This document shows, piece after piece, positions 1 to 9,984 of a stretch of DNA of 64,000 bases. The DNA comes from Rhodophyticola porphyridii. GTDB taxonomy: Bacteria; Pseudomonadota; Alphaproteobacteria; Rhodobacterales; Rhodobacteraceae. Position numbers and translations under genes: made by a program. The first letter of the stretch is position 1; every line of letters starts with the position of its first letter. The notes below the pieces were generated by a model. The model did not search any database. It had not been told where the DNA came from and worked only from the letters and a program-made list of their open reading frames with translations. The stretch covers positions 135,106-199,105 of the forward strand of contig NZ_RCNT01000005.1 in assembly GCF_003688285.1 (NCBI RefSeq). The letters run 5' to 3'.

Positions 1-134
1 CGTCATGACACCCATGCCCGCGCGCTCCGCGGTTTGTTCGCGACATCGCCCATGTCGCCGGTGAAGAAGACGGCCCCCGCCCCGCCGCGCCAGCCTGTCG
101 CGGTGAGAATGACACGCCGAGGGGGTCACTGCAC

Positions 135-1283
135 ATGGCCGACGATATGCGGATCACCGGGCTGGAAGACGTCCAGGCCCCGATCGAACGGGCCCGTGGC
201 CTGCCGAACGCCCATTACACGGACCCCGCAACCATTGCCGAGGAAACCCGCGCCGTGCTGGCGGATACCTGGGCCGGGCTGGCGGTAGGCGCGGATGTGC
301 CCGCGCCGGGCGATGCCGTGCCGATCAGCTTTCTGGGCCAGCCGCTTCTGTTGCTGCGGGACGAGGCAGGGCAGGTTCGCGTGTTCCAGAACATCTGCCG
401 CCATCGCGGCATGATCCTCGTCTCGGCGCCGCGCCGGATCGAGGGCGCGATCCGCTGCCCCTATCATTCCTGGTGCTATGCCAAAGATGGGCGGCTGGTG
501 GCCACGCCCCATGTGGGCGGCCCCGGCCAGAACACCCACGCGGGGATCGACCGCGCCTCGCTTGGGCTGATCGAGGTCCGCAGCCATGTCTGGCGCGATG
601 TGGTTTTCGTGAACCTGTCGGGCGACGCACCCGGCTTCGCCGAGGGTCATGGCGACGTCATCGCCCGGTGGGCGGAGTTCGACAGACCGCTTCACCATGG
701 CGGCGAGGACAGCCGCTTCACGCTGGATGTGGCGACGAACTGGAAGCTGGCGGTGGAGAATTACTGCGAGAGCTATCACCTGCCCTGGGTTCATCCGGGC
801 CTGAACAGCTATTCCCGGCTGGAGGATCACTATCATATCGAGGCGCCGGGCCGGTTTTCCGGTCAGGGCACCCATGTCTACCGGCAACTGACCGATGAGG
901 CGGGGCGGACCTTCCCCGATTTCGAGGGGCTGTCGCCGAAATGGGACACGGGCGCGGAATACATCTCCCTTTTTCCCAATGTGCTGTTCGGGGTTCACCG
1001 CGATCATGCCTATTCGATCGTTCTGGAACCGGTCGACCATATGCGGACCCGGGAGCATGTGAATATCTACTATGCGCGCCCCGACACCGACCCGGCCCTG
1101 CGCGCGCGGAATGCCGAGCAGTGGCGCGCCGTCTTCGAAGAGGACATCTTCGTGGTCGAGGGCATGCAGGCCGGGCGCGCCGCGCCGGGGTTCGATGGCG
1201 GGCGGTTTTCACCGGCGATGGATGGCCCTACGCATCTGTTCCACGCCTGGGTTGCGGGCCGGATCGCCGCCCGGCAGGCATGA
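135..1283 (+). CDS. Rieske non-heme iron ring-hydroxylating oxygenase, alpha subunit type
   Basis: This 382-residue protein is a terminal oxygenase of the Rieske non-heme iron family. The [2Fe-2S] Rieske ligands are visible as C88-x-H90 and C108-x2-H111. The catalytic mononuclear iron site shows H215 and H220 in the segment ENYCESYHLPWVH, with a later acidic ligand near EEDIFVVEG. Enzymes of this type hydroxylate or demethylate aromatic compounds or quaternary amines using electrons from a separate reductase. No reductase or ferredoxin gene is adjacent, so the substrate cannot be assigned. A dimethylglycine dehydrogenase-like gene 12 kb away makes an N-methyl substrate conceivable, but this is weak inference. 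The stop codon overlaps the start of the next small gene. Confidence 0.9.
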   Translation: MADDMRITGLEDVQAPIERARGLPNAHYTDPATIAEETRAVLADTWAGLAVGADVPAPGDAVPISFLGQPLLLLRDEAGQVRVFQNICRHRGMILVSAPRRIEGAIRCPYHSWCYAKDGRLVATPHVGGPGQNTHAGIDRASLGLIEVRSHVWRDVVFVNLSGDAPGFAEGHGDVIARWAEFDRPLHHGGEDSRFTLDVATNWKLAVENYCESYHLPWVHPGLNSYSRLEDHYHIEAPGRFSGQGTHVYRQLTDEAGRTFPDFEGLSPKWDTGAEYISLFPNVLFGVHRDHAYSIVLEPVDHMRTREHVNIYYARPDTDPALRARNAEQWRAVFEEDIFVVEGMQAGRAAPGFDGGRFSPAMDGPTHLFHAWVAGRIAARQA

Positions 1284-1495
1284 CGCGCGACGATCTGGAC
1301 CGCGCCCTTCTGGCAGCCCATGCCAGGGACGACCGGACGGCGCTGATCGCGCTTTATGCCAAGGCGTCGGACATGGCGGCGGAGCGCACGGCCCGCGCCT
1401 TCTATCTGACGCAGGCCTATGTCTTTGCGCTTGAGGCGGGCACGCCGGAGGCCGAGAGGCTGCGCGCGGGCCTGCAGGCGCTGAACGCGATCTGA
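1280..1495 (+). CDS. Small helical protein coupled to the Rieske oxygenase gene
   Basis: This 71-residue ORF starts at an ATG that overlaps the oxygenase stop in an ATGA arrangement, which suggests translational coupling. The sequence (MTRDDLDRALLAAHARDD at the start) is Ala/Leu/Arg rich, has no cysteine, and looks like two or three amphipathic helices resembling a single TPR-type unit. It has no signal peptide or membrane segment. I do not recognise the family. The coupling suggests it is made in step with the oxygenase, but no function can be given. Confidence 0.6.
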   Translation: MTRDDLDRALLAAHARDDRTALIALYAKASDMAAERTARAFYLTQAYVFALEAGTPEAERLRAGLQALNAI

Positions 1496-1597
1496 CAGGA
1501 CCCTCCGGTGCGGCGACCGGGGTGCGGGTTTGATGCGGTCATTCGGGGGATTGGGTGACGGCGAGACCGACGGACAGGCGCGGTTTGCGCGGCGGGC

Positions 1598-2191
1598 TCA
1601 GCTACTGCCCAGGATCACCCGCACGTAGTTCCGCGTTTCGCGGAACGGCGGTACGCCATTGTGCCGGGTCACGGCTTCGGGGCCCGCGTTATAGGCCGCC
1701 AGCGCAAGCCGCCAGGACCCGAATGTGCGGTATTGCTCCGCCAGGTACCGCGCGCCGCCATCGAGGTTTTGCGACGGATCGCGCGGGTTGACGCCCAGAA
1801 TGCGCGCCGTGCCGGGCATCAACTGCGCCAGACCTATGGCACCCGCATGGCTGACCGCATTGGGGTTCCAGTTGCTTTCCTGACTGACCAGCCGCAGAAA
1901 CAGGTCTTCGGGAATTCCGTGCCGCCGCGCGGCGGCCCGGGCCAGATCGAGATAGGGGCCGCGATAGCTGCCGGTCCAGCGGGGCACGACGGTGGAGGCG
2001 CTGCTGGCACTTTCGATGTAATTGGGGGTTAGCCGGACCGAGGCCGCATATTGGGTGGCGGCGCGGTTGTCCAGAAGCCGCGTTGCGGCGCTGAACCGGT
2101 CGCGTTGGGTATCGGCCAGCGCAGTGCCGGCCACAAGGCACATCGCCCCGCCGATCAGCGCGAGACGCGCGGCAAATCCTCTGTCCCCCAT
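1598..2191 (-). CDS. Lytic transglycosylase, SLT domain
   Basis: This is a secreted murein lytic transglycosylase of the SLT (GH23-like) family, which cleaves the glycan strand of peptidoglycan to form anhydromuramyl ends. The catalytic Glu is in SQESNWNP. The family blocks [15 protein letters not shown], the NLDGGARYL segment and ALAAYNAGP follow in the normal order. I chose the ATG at 2191 because it gives a clean signal peptide ([23 protein letters not shown]). An in-frame ATG at 2296 would add 35 residues that look non-coding. The 197-residue length suits a minimal one-domain enzyme. It is divergent from ssb. Confidence 0.88.
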   Translation of the reverse strand: MGDRGFAARLALIGGAMCLVAGTALADTQRDRFSAATRLLDNRAATQYAASVRLTPNYIESASSASTVVPRWTGSYRGPYLDLARAAARRHGIPEDLFLRLVSQESNWNPNAVSHAGAIGLAQLMPGTARILGVNPRDPSQNLDGGARYLAEQYRTFGSWRLALAAYNAGPEAVTRHNGVPPFRETRNYVRVILGSS

Positions 2192-2354
2192 GGCTATCCG
2201 ATCCCCCGTATCGCCCCGAACCCACGCGCGCATAATACGGAAACCCGCCGCCATTTCCAGTACCGGCGTGCCCGCGCCGGGCAATTCACCTTCCATTCAC
2301 CAAATTCGGATGGTCTAACTCTGGATCAGATGCAGATTCGTGCGACGATTTTCC

Positions 2355-2364
2355 AGGAGGTGAT
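2355..2364 (+). promoter_or_regulatory. Near-perfect Shine-Dalgarno sequence of ssb
   Basis: AGGAGGTGAT abuts the ssb ATG and is complementary to essentially the whole anti-SD tail of 16S rRNA. Most genes in this window have only GGAG- or AAGG-type sites, so strong ribosome loading on ssb is indicated. Confidence 0.75.
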
Positions 2365-2847
2365 ATGGCCGGTTCCGTCAACAAAGTGATCCTGATAGGC
2401 AACCTTGGCCGCGACCCGGAAGTGCGCAGCTTCCAGAATGGCGGCAAGGTCTGCAACCTTCGCATCGCCACCTCGGAAACCTGGAAGGACCGCACCACCG
2501 GCGAACGGCGCGAGCGGACCGAATGGCATTCGGTGGCGATCTTCAACGAAAATCTTGCGCGGCTGGCCGAGCAGTATCTTCGCAAAGGGTCGAAGGTCTA
2601 TATCGAAGGCAAGCTGGAAACCCGCAAATGGCAGGATCAATCCGGGCAGGACCGGTACTCCACCGAAGTGGTGCTGCGGCCCTATGCCGGCGAGATGACG
2701 TTTCTTGACGGGCGCGACGGCGGCTCCGGCGGGGGTGGCGGCGGTGGCGGGTACGGCGACGATCGCGGCGGCCCGCCGGACGATCGCGGCGCGCCCGCGG
2801 GCGGATTTGGCGGCGCCAGCGATCTGGATGACGAAATACCGTTCTGA
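2365..2847 (+). CDS. ssb: Single-stranded DNA-binding protein
   Basis: This 160-residue protein coats single-stranded DNA during replication, recombination and repair. It has an N-terminal OB fold beginning [21 protein letters not shown] with the conserved WHSVAIF and [11 protein letters not shown] blocks. A disordered Gly-rich linker runs from about residue 113. The acidic C-terminal tip DLDDEIPF docks partner proteins such as exonuclease I, PriA and RecO. Family length is normal. No uvrA lies next to it. The ATG sits directly behind a near-perfect Shine-Dalgarno sequence. Confidence 0.97.
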   Translation: MAGSVNKVILIGNLGRDPEVRSFQNGGKVCNLRIATSETWKDRTTGERRERTEWHSVAIFNENLARLAEQYLRKGSKVYIEGKLETRKWQDQSGQDRYSTEVVLRPYAGEMTFLDGRDGGSGGGGGGGGYGDDRGGPPDDRGAPAGGFGGASDLDDEIPF

Positions 2848-3014
2848 AGCGACCGGGCGGACGGGTTCCATGCGCCACGGCGCGCAACAGCGACAGGCCG
2901 CCGGCGTGATTGCAGCCTCGGGCCGGCAGACGCGTGTGATGGCCCCTGAAGGGGGCCGCTGCGCCATCGGAGCCGCCCTGACAGGCAAGGCCATGATCTG
3001 GGGATAGGGACGCA

Positions 3015-4208
3015 ATGGTTGGGACACCGATAAACCCGCGATACGCAAGGACAATCGCCCCTCCGGTGATGGAAGCGCGGCGCTGGATCGATGGCGTGAG
3101 CTTCCCCGAGGATCGCCCGCTGATCAATCTGAGCCAGGCCGCTCCCGTCTCGCCGCCGCCGGAACCGCTTCGCGAAGCGATGGCCGAGGCGTTGCTGAAC
3201 CGGCCGGAGAGCCATCTTTACGGCCCGGTTCTGGGCCTGCCCGAGCTGCGCGCCGAACTGGCTGGCCAGTGGAGCACGGCCTATGGCGGGACGATCCGGC
3301 CCGATCAGGTCGCGGTGACCGCGGGCTGTAATCAGGCGTTCACCGCGACGCTTTCCACCATCGCGGGCGCGGGCGATGCGGTGATCCTGCCGACGCCCTG
3401 GTATTTCAACCACAAGATGTGGCTGGACATGGAAGGGGTCGAGGCCAGGCTGCTGGCCACCGGCGATGACCTGATCCCCGACCCCGAAGCGGCGGCGGCC
3501 CTCGTCTGCGCGCGGACCCGCGCGATCATTCTGGTCAGCCCGAACAACCCCGGCGGGGTCGAATACCCCGCCCCCGTCCTGCGTGCATTCCGCGATCTGG
3601 CGAAACGGCACGGGCTGGCCCTGATCCTGGATGAGACCTATCGCGACTTTCATTCGCAGACTGGCGCGCCCCATGACCTCTTCGCCGATCCCGACTGGGA
3701 CGAGACGCTGATCCATCTCTACTCCTTCTCGAAGGCCTACCGGCTGACCGGACACCGTGTGGGCGCGGTGATGGCCTCACCCGCGCGGCTGGTGGAGGTG
3801 GAGAAGTTTCTCGACACCGTCGCGATTTGCCCGCCACAGATCGGCCAGATCGGCGCGCTTTGGGGAATGCGCAATCTGGGGGGCTGGCTGGCCGGCGAAC
3901 GGATGGAGATCCTGCGCCGCCGTGACGCGCTGATCGCGGGCTTCCAGCGGTTGCCGGGCTGGCAGTTGATGGGCTGCGGCGCCTATTTCGCCTATGCGCG
4001 CCACCCTTTCGACCTTCCCTCGGACGCGGTAGCGCAGGCGCTGGTCGGCAAGGCGGGCATTCTGGTGCTGCCCGGCACGATGTTCGGGCCGACCCGCGCC
4101 GAAGGCGGCGACGGTCAGGCAGAGGCGAGCCTGAGGATCGCCTTTGCCAATGCCGATGCGGAGGGGCTGGCGCAGGTGGTGGACCGTTTGGCCGGCGTTA
4201 CGCTCTAG
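3015..4208 (+). CDS. PLP-dependent aminotransferase, class I/II (fold type I)
   Basis: This 397-residue enzyme belongs to the aspartate aminotransferase superfamily. The PLP-binding lysine is in SFSKAYRLTGHRVG. The Asn/Pro block SPNNPGG and the cofactor-contacting LDETYRDF are also present, followed by a C-terminal RIAFANADAEGL segment carrying the substrate carboxylate-binding Arg. It should transfer an amino group between an amino acid and a 2-oxo acid. The donor and acceptor cannot be told from sequence. The gene stands alone between ssb and the ppiD-like gene, with its start preceded by AGGGA. Confidence 0.88.
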   Translation: MVGTPINPRYARTIAPPVMEARRWIDGVSFPEDRPLINLSQAAPVSPPPEPLREAMAEALLNRPESHLYGPVLGLPELRAELAGQWSTAYGGTIRPDQVAVTAGCNQAFTATLSTIAGAGDAVILPTPWYFNHKMWLDMEGVEARLLATGDDLIPDPEAAAALVCARTRAIILVSPNNPGGVEYPAPVLRAFRDLAKRHGLALILDETYRDFHSQTGAPHDLFADPDWDETLIHLYSFSKAYRLTGHRVGAVMASPARLVEVEKFLDTVAICPPQIGQIGALWGMRNLGGWLAGERMEILRRRDALIAGFQRLPGWQLMGCGAYFAYARHPFDLPSDAVAQALVGKAGILVLPGTMFGPTRAEGGDGQAEASLRIAFANADAEGLAQVVDRLAGVTL

Positions 4209-4280
4209 CCACCTCTTGCCCCCCTGCCCCGCAGCGCGTAGATCAAGCCAAACAACGCCCATGGGAGGGGATGATCCGCG

Positions 4281-6137
4281 ATGGTCAAAGGTACCGCCAA
4301 GAAAGCCTCCAACATCTTCGTCTGGATCATTCTGGGCCTTCTTATGATTGCCCTGACCGGCTTCGGGATCACCAGTTTCAGCGGTTCCGCCAGCCAGGTG
4401 GGCAGCGTCGGCTCCGCCCGTATCACCGCCAATGACTACGCGCGCGCGCTCCAGCGGGAGATAAGCGCACAGGTGGCCCAGACCGGGCGGCCGGTGAACC
4501 TGAACCAGTTGACGGCGCAGGGGCTGGACCGGGCCGTGCTGGACGGGTTGATCGCGCGTGCGGCGCTGGCCAACGAAACCCGCGAGATGGGCCTTTCGAT
4601 CGGCGATCTGGAGGTTGCGCGGCAAATCCGGGAAACCAGTGGGTTCGCCACGCCCGAGGGTGGGTTCGACCGGGCAGCCTATGAGTTCGCCCTGCGCGAA
4701 ACCGGGCTGACCCCGGCGGAGTTCGAGCAAAATGTGCGCGAGGACGTGGCCCGCTCGCTGTTGCAGATCGCGGTCGTGGGCGGAGTTCAGGCGCCAGAGC
4801 TCTTCGCCGAGACCCTGACGGCCTACCAGACCGAAACGCGCGACTTTTCGGTGCTGCGCGTGACCGAGGCGCAGCTGCCCACCGGGCTGGCCGCGCCGAG
4901 CGAGGACGATCTGCAGGCCGAATACGCCGCCAACGAGGCGCAGTTCATGCGGCCCGAGATGCGCGCGGTCACCTATGCCTGGGTCCGGCCGAGCATGATC
5001 ATGGATGACATGGAGATCGACGAGCAGGCGCTGCGCGATCTGTATGAGGAACGCGCGGAGCTGTATAATCAGCCCGAGCGGCGGCTGCTGGAGCGGTTGG
5101 TCTATCCGTCTCTGGAAGAGGCCGAGGCGGCGCGCGCCTCGCTGGATGCCGGCGAGGCGAGCTATGACGATCTGGTCGCGGCGCGGGGTCTGACGCTGGA
5201 AGACGTGGATATGGGCGAAGTGGCCGCCCCGGACCTGAGCGGGGCCGCCGCCGAGGCCGTGTTCGGAACCGAGGAACAGGAGATCATCGGGCCGGTGGAA
5301 AGCGCCTTCGGTCCGGCGATTTTCCGGGTGAACGCGGTGCTGGATGCCACGCAGGTGCCCTTCGAGGAGGCCGAGGAGGATCTGAGCGCCGAACTGGCCG
5401 CGGAGGCCGCGCGCCGGGCGATCGACGATATCCGGGGCGATGTGGACGACCTGCTGGCCGGCGGCGCAACCCTTGAGGAACTGGCCGGCGATACGCTGAT
5501 GGAGTTGGGCACGATCGAGTGGTCCCCCGGTTCCGACGAGGGGATCGCGGGCTACGACGCCTTTCGCGAGGCCGCAGCCGCAGCGCGGGAGGGCGATTTT
5601 CCGGAATTGCTGGAGCTATCCGATGGCGGGCTTTTCGCGATCCGTCTGGACGAGGTGATCCCCCCGGCCCTGCCGCCGCTGGACGAGATCCGCGATGAGG
5701 TGGCCGAAAGCTGGCTGGCCCGGCATCGGCGCGAACAGCTGGCCGCACATGCGCAGGAGCTGGTTGGACGGCTGACGCGCGGCACCGCGCTTGAGGACCT
5801 GGGGCCGGCGGTGACCCAGGAGGTGCAGATCCGGCGTCAGGATTTCATACCGGACATGCCGCCCACGCTGGTCTCGCAGATCTTCCAGCTTGACAGCCCG
5901 GGCGATACCGCCGTGATCCCGGGCGCGGATTTTGCGGTGATCGCGCGGCTGGACGAGATCAACTCCGGCACCCGTGGCAGCCCCGGAGCCGAGGCGCTGC
6001 TGGCGCTGGTTTCAGAGCAGGTCCGCCAATCGATCGCGCAGGATGTGTTCGAGAGCTTCGGTCAGGCGCTGGAGGCGGATGTGGGCATTTCGCTGAGCCC
6101 GTCGGTCATCAATGCCGTGCATGCTCAGTTCCCCTGA
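4281..6137 (+). CDS. PpiD-like periplasmic folding factor (SurA N-domain / parvulin-type peptidyl-prolyl isomerase)
   Basis: This 618-residue protein has one N-terminal transmembrane anchor (about residues 12-33, FVWIILGLLMIALTGFGI) and a large periplasmic part. It has a SurA-type N-terminal chaperone segment with DRAVLDGLIARAAL, a parvulin-like middle domain (about 255-370) and a long acidic helical C-terminal region. PpiD-family proteins sit at the Sec translocon and assist folding of exported proteins. Length and layout match PpiD. The parvulin active-site residues are not obviously conserved, so isomerase activity may be weak or absent. trpE begins 3 bases after the stop, so the two may be co-transcribed. 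Confidence 0.85.
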   Translation: MVKGTAKKASNIFVWIILGLLMIALTGFGITSFSGSASQVGSVGSARITANDYARALQREISAQVAQTGRPVNLNQLTAQGLDRAVLDGLIARAALANETREMGLSIGDLEVARQIRETSGFATPEGGFDRAAYEFALRETGLTPAEFEQNVREDVARSLLQIAVVGGVQAPELFAETLTAYQTETRDFSVLRVTEAQLPTGLAAPSEDDLQAEYAANEAQFMRPEMRAVTYAWVRPSMIMDDMEIDEQALRDLYEERAELYNQPERRLLERLVYPSLEEAEAARASLDAGEASYDDLVAARGLTLEDVDMGEVAAPDLSGAAAEAVFGTEEQEIIGPVESAFGPAIFRVNAVLDATQVPFEEAEEDLSAELAAEAARRAIDDIRGDVDDLLAGGATLEELAGDTLMELGTIEWSPGSDEGIAGYDAFREAAAAAREGDFPELLELSDGGLFAIRLDEVIPPALPPLDEIRDEVAESWLARHRREQLAAHAQELVGRLTRGTALEDLGPAVTQEVQIRRQDFIPDMPPTLVSQIFQLDSPGDTAVIPGADFAVIARLDEINSGTRGSPGAEALLALVSEQVRQSIAQDVFESFGQALEADVGISLSPSVINAVHAQFP

Positions 6138-6140
6138 GGC

Positions 6141-7652
6141 ATGGCGCTGATCCCGACATATGACACGTTCGCCGAAGGCTGGGCGGCGGGGCGCAATCAG
6201 CTTGTGCACGCCCGTCTGGCCGCGGATCTGGACACGCCGGTTTCGGTGATGATGAAGCTGGCCGATGCTGGCCGCGACAGCTTCATCCTGGAATCCGTGA
6301 CCGGAGGAGAGGTGCGCGGGCGCTATTCGATCATCGGGTTGAAACCCGATCTGATCTGGGAGTGCCGGGGTGACTGCGCGCGGATCAACCGCACTGCCCG
6401 CTACGACCGCGATGCATTCGCCCCCTGCGACGTGCCGCCGCTCGATGCGCTGCGCGCACTGCTGGCCGAAAGCGCCATCGACATGCCGGGCGATCTGCCC
6501 GCCGCCGCCGCGGGCCTGTTCGGATATCTGGGCTATGACATGATCCGGCTGGTGGAGCATCTGCCGGATGTGAACCCCGACCCTCTGGGCCTGCCCGATG
6601 CGGTGCTGATGCGCCCGTCGGTCATTGCCGTTCTGGACGGGGTGAAGGGCGAGGTGACGGTGGTGTCGCCGGCCTGGGTTTCGGGCGGCCTGTCGGCGCG
6701 CGCGGCCTATGCGCAGGCTGCCGAGCGGGTTTCCGACGCGCTGCGCGATCTGGAGCGCGCGCCCCTGGGCGCAACCCGCGAAATGGGCGCGACGGCGCCG
6801 ATGGCGGAGCCCGTTTCGAATTTCACGAAGGCCGATTATCTGGCCGCGGTCACAAGGGCCAAGGACTATATCCGTGCGGGTGACATCTTTCAGGTCGTCC
6901 CGTCGCAGCGCTGGACCCAGGAGTTTCCGGAACCGCCCTTCGCGCTCTACCGCGCGCTCCGGCGGACCAACCCCTCCCCCTTCATGTTCTTCTTCAATTT
7001 CGGGCCGTTTCAGGTGGTGGGCGCCAGCCCCGAGATCCTCGTGCGGGTTTTCGGCGGCGAGGTCACGATCCGGCCGATCGCCGGCACGCGCAAGCGCGGT
7101 GCCACGCCCGAGGAGGACAAGGCGCTGGAAGCCGATCTGCTGGCCGACCAGAAGGAACTGGCCGAGCATCTGATGCTGCTGGATCTGGGCCGGAACGACA
7201 CCGCCCGCGTCTCGAGGATTGGCACGGTGCGCCCGACCGAGGAGTTCATCGTCGAACGCTACAGCCACGTGATGCATATCGTCTCCAACGTGGTGGGCGA
7301 GCTGTCGGAGGAGCATGATGCGCTCTCGGCGCTGCTGGCCGGTCTGCCCGCGGGCACGGTGTCCGGCGCGCCCAAGGTACGCGCGATGGAGATCATCGAC
7401 GAGCTTGAGCCGGAAAAACGCGGCATCTACGGCGGCGGTGTCGGCTATTTCTCCGCCGGCGGCGACATGGATATGTGTATCGCCCTGCGCACCGCCGTGG
7501 TGAAGGATGAAAAGCTCTACATTCAGGCCGGCGGCGGCGTGGTCTATGACAGCGATCCAGAGGCCGAGTTCGAAGAGACCGTGAACAAGGCCCGCGCCAT
7601 CCGCAAGGCGGCGGAGGATGCGGCGATGTTCACATCGCGCGGCAACGGCTGA
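6141..7652 (+). CDS. trpE: Anthranilate synthase component I
   Basis: This 503-residue enzyme converts chorismate to anthranilate using ammonia from TrpG, the first committed step of tryptophan synthesis. The N-terminal part carries the feedback-inhibition region (ILESV, about residues 50-54, with the YSIIG block following). The C-terminal chorismate-binding domain has PSQRW, the PIAGTRKRG block, LLDLGRNDTARV, the VERYSHVMHIVSNV segment and the GAPKVRAME block. Length is typical of stand-alone TrpE. It lies 3 bases after the ppiD-like gene. Its partner trpG is 1.7 kb downstream, separated by an opposite-strand gene. Confidence 0.97.
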   Translation: MALIPTYDTFAEGWAAGRNQLVHARLAADLDTPVSVMMKLADAGRDSFILESVTGGEVRGRYSIIGLKPDLIWECRGDCARINRTARYDRDAFAPCDVPPLDALRALLAESAIDMPGDLPAAAAGLFGYLGYDMIRLVEHLPDVNPDPLGLPDAVLMRPSVIAVLDGVKGEVTVVSPAWVSGGLSARAAYAQAAERVSDALRDLERAPLGATREMGATAPMAEPVSNFTKADYLAAVTRAKDYIRAGDIFQVVPSQRWTQEFPEPPFALYRALRRTNPSPFMFFFNFGPFQVVGASPEILVRVFGGEVTIRPIAGTRKRGATPEEDKALEADLLADQKELAEHLMLLDLGRNDTARVSRIGTVRPTEEFIVERYSHVMHIVSNVVGELSEEHDALSALLAGLPAGTVSGAPKVRAMEIIDELEPEKRGIYGGGVGYFSAGGDMDMCIALRTAVVKDEKLYIQAGGGVVYDSDPEAEFEETVNKARAIRKAAEDAAMFTSRGNG

Positions 7653-7688
7653 GATCGGACCCGCGCCCTTCGGGGCCCCCGCGTAGCG

Positions 7689-9272
7689 CTAGCGCGTCAG
7701 CACGGCCGACACGGGCGCCATCGCCACGCTCTCCGACCGGTCGCCAAGAGCCCAGGAAAACAGCGCCGTCACCGTGTCGGAATAGGTATGACCGACGACG
7801 ATGACGCTCCCCTCCTGTCCGGCGGCGAAGGCAGCGCGGTCCAGATAGCGGGTGATGACCGTGGCACGCTCCCGCTCGCTGTCGATCTCGCGGAAGAGTG
7901 TGGCGGCGGGCACCCCTGCCCGGACGGCACTTTGCTCGGCGGCATTCAGACCGCGCGGATAGGCAACGAGCCCATGACCGGTATCGGCCAGCGCGGCAAC
8001 GACCGCATCGAGCACCGGACGATCGCCCTGCACGCGGTTCTGGTCGGTATCGAGCAGTGCCACGGTTTCGGGCAACACGTCCAGCGCACCGGCCAGCGCC
8101 GTCTCCACATCCGAAGGCGACGCGCCATCGGGCAGCATCTCGGCAAGGATCAGCACCTCGAACCCGGCGGCGCGATAGGCCGCAGCGGTCTCGGCGGCGC
8201 CAGGGGCGGTCGGGTCGACGGCAAAGCTGACGGGAAAGGGAAAATCGAGCAGCACCGACCTGTCGAGACCGAAGGCCGGGTCATCGATCAGGATCACCGC
8301 CATCACGGGGCGGGTTTCCGACGGGTCGAAAGGCGCGGCATAGGCCTCGATCGCGGGGCGCGGATCTTCCCCCTCGGATGGATCGGGCACGGGCACGCCC
8401 GCCGCCGTTTCGGTCGCCTGCGGTCCCGGAGCATCGATCGCGTCGCCGACCCGCGGCAGTGCAGGGCGGAACGATGCGGGCGGCGCCGGTGCGACGGTAG
8501 GCGCAGGCGCGGCGCGCGCGGTCTCCTCCCCGGCGGCGGGGGTGTCGGTCGCGGGCCCCTCCGGCAGGTCCGGGGCCGGGGCGGGCATGGTCGCGGGCGT
8601 ACCGGGATCGGTCTCGATCTGCGGCAGGCCCAGAGGGGCGGGCTGTAATTCCGGCGGCGGCGCAAGGGGATCGGCGCTTGTATCGCTCACCTCGGGCGTG
8701 GACGTGTCGGGCATCGGGCTCTCCACCTGGGGCAGAGCCAGCGCGGCCGTTCCTGCGGGGCGCGGCGCGGGCGCCGTATCGGGCACCGGTGAAGCCGCCA
8801 GCGTATCTGGCGCGGGAGCCGGGCTGCCTTGTGGCGGCGCGGACACCGGCGCGCTGTCGGGCGCGGGCACTGTCGCGGCCTGTTCGGGCGGCGGGCGGTT
8901 GAACTCGGACCCTGCGGGCAGGGGCACATTGTCAGCGGGGCCGGTACGGGTTGCGGTATCTACGGACGCGGCCGGTTGATCCGCGGGCGCGTCCTCCACC
9001 GGGGCGGGATCGGTGGACGTGGGCACGGGATCGGCGGGCGCAGTGCCGGCGGGCGGTTCGCTCACGGGCTGTCCGGTCCCGGGCGCGACCGGTGCGGGGG
9101 CGGTCTGCGTCCCGGCAGTTTCTTCCGGACCCGATGTGCCCGAAGGCGCGGACTGCGCCTCGTTCACACCGCCGGAACGGTTCGGAAGCGGGGCGCTGAG
9201 TGACAATATCGCCAGAAACAGCGCCGCGAACAGCACCCCCAGCAGCATCCCGGTCACCACACCTCTGCCCAT
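7689..9272 (-). CDS. Divergent polysaccharide deacetylase family protein (YibQ/DUF610-like)
   Basis: This 527-residue protein has one N-terminal transmembrane segment (TGMLLGVLFAALFLAILSLSA), a roughly 290-residue Pro/Ala/Thr-rich linker, and a C-terminal domain of about 230 residues (from about RPVMAVILIDD) that resembles divergent polysaccharide deacetylases. This family is periplasmic and linked to cell-envelope carbohydrate. Whether it is catalytic is uncertain. I chose the ATG at 9272 because GAGGAG lies just ahead of it. An ATG four codons upstream lacks this. The gene sits on the opposite strand between trpE and trpG. A trpE-yibQ-trpGDC order has, from memory, been reported in Rhodobacter sphaeroides. 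Confidence 0.8.
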   Translation of the reverse strand: MGRGVVTGMLLGVLFAALFLAILSLSAPLPNRSGGVNEAQSAPSGTSGPEETAGTQTAPAPVAPGTGQPVSEPPAGTAPADPVPTSTDPAPVEDAPADQPAASVDTATRTGPADNVPLPAGSEFNRPPPEQAATVPAPDSAPVSAPPQGSPAPAPDTLAASPVPDTAPAPRPAGTAALALPQVESPMPDTSTPEVSDTSADPLAPPPELQPAPLGLPQIETDPGTPATMPAPAPDLPEGPATDTPAAGEETARAAPAPTVAPAPPASFRPALPRVGDAIDAPGPQATETAAGVPVPDPSEGEDPRPAIEAYAAPFDPSETRPVMAVILIDDPAFGLDRSVLLDFPFPVSFAVDPTAPGAAETAAAYRAAGFEVLILAEMLPDGASPSDVETALAGALDVLPETVALLDTDQNRVQGDRPVLDAVVAALADTGHGLVAYPRGLNAAEQSAVRAGVPAATLFREIDSERERATVITRYLDRAAFAAGQEGSVIVVGHTYSDTVTALFSWALGDRSESVAMAPVSAVLTR

Positions 9273-9396
9273 TCCGCTCCTCATCCGCTATCACGCACCG
9301 TCCCTGCCCGGTCCCTTGACCCCGCGGCGCGGCTGTTGAACATGTATAACGCGGGCGCGCGTCGCCTTCGACCCCTTTCGGAAAGGCTTGGGCAAC

Positions 9397-9984
9397 ATGC
9401 TGCTCTTGATCGATAATTACGACAGTTTCACCTATAATCTGGTGCACTACCTTGGGGAACTGGGTGCCGATGTGCAGGTTGCGCGTAATGACGCGCTGAA
9501 CGTGCAGGAGGCGATGGCGCTGAAGCCGCGCGCGATCGTGCTGTCTCCGGGTCCGTGCGACCCGGACCGGGCCGGCATCTGTCTGGCGCTGACCGCGGCG
9601 GCGGCGGAAACGGGAACCCCGCTTCTGGGCGTGTGTCTGGGCCACCAGACGATCGGGCAGGCCTTTGGCGGCCGCGTCGTCCAGCATGCCGAAATCGTGC
9701 ATGGCAAGATGGGCCAGATCCTGCATCGCGGTCAGGGTGTCTTTGCCGGGCTCCCCTCCCCGCTTCTGGGGACGCGCTATCACTCGCTGGTGGTGGCACG
9801 CGACGATCTGCCGGACTGCCTGACCGTGACGGCCGAACTGGCCGATGGCACGATCATGGGCCTGCGCCACCGGAACCTTCCGATAGAAGGGGTGCAGTTT
9901 CACCCCGAAAGCATTCGCTCGGAACACGGGCACAGGATGCTTCGCACCTTCCTCGACAGCGCCCGGATCGGAGAGCCCGCATGA
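9397..9984 (+). CDS. trpG: Anthranilate synthase component II, glutamine amidotransferase
   Basis: This 195-residue class I glutamine amidotransferase releases ammonia from glutamine for TrpE. It may also serve 4-amino-4-deoxychorismate synthase, as PabA does in other bacteria. The nucleophile is C80 in LLGVCLGHQ, and the His/Glu pair is in VQFHPESI. The oxyanion segment [11 protein letters not shown] is present. I chose the ATG at 9397, where the protein starts [15 protein letters not shown], because GGAAAGG lies about 10 bases upstream. The in-frame TTG at 9388 is too close to it. The stop overlaps the trpD start as ATGA. Confidence 0.96.
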   Translation: MLLLIDNYDSFTYNLVHYLGELGADVQVARNDALNVQEAMALKPRAIVLSPGPCDPDRAGICLALTAAAAETGTPLLGVCLGHQTIGQAFGGRVVQHAEIVHGKMGQILHRGQGVFAGLPSPLLGTRYHSLVVARDDLPDCLTVTAELADGTIMGLRHRNLPIEGVQFHPESIRSEHGHRMLRTFLDSARIGEPA

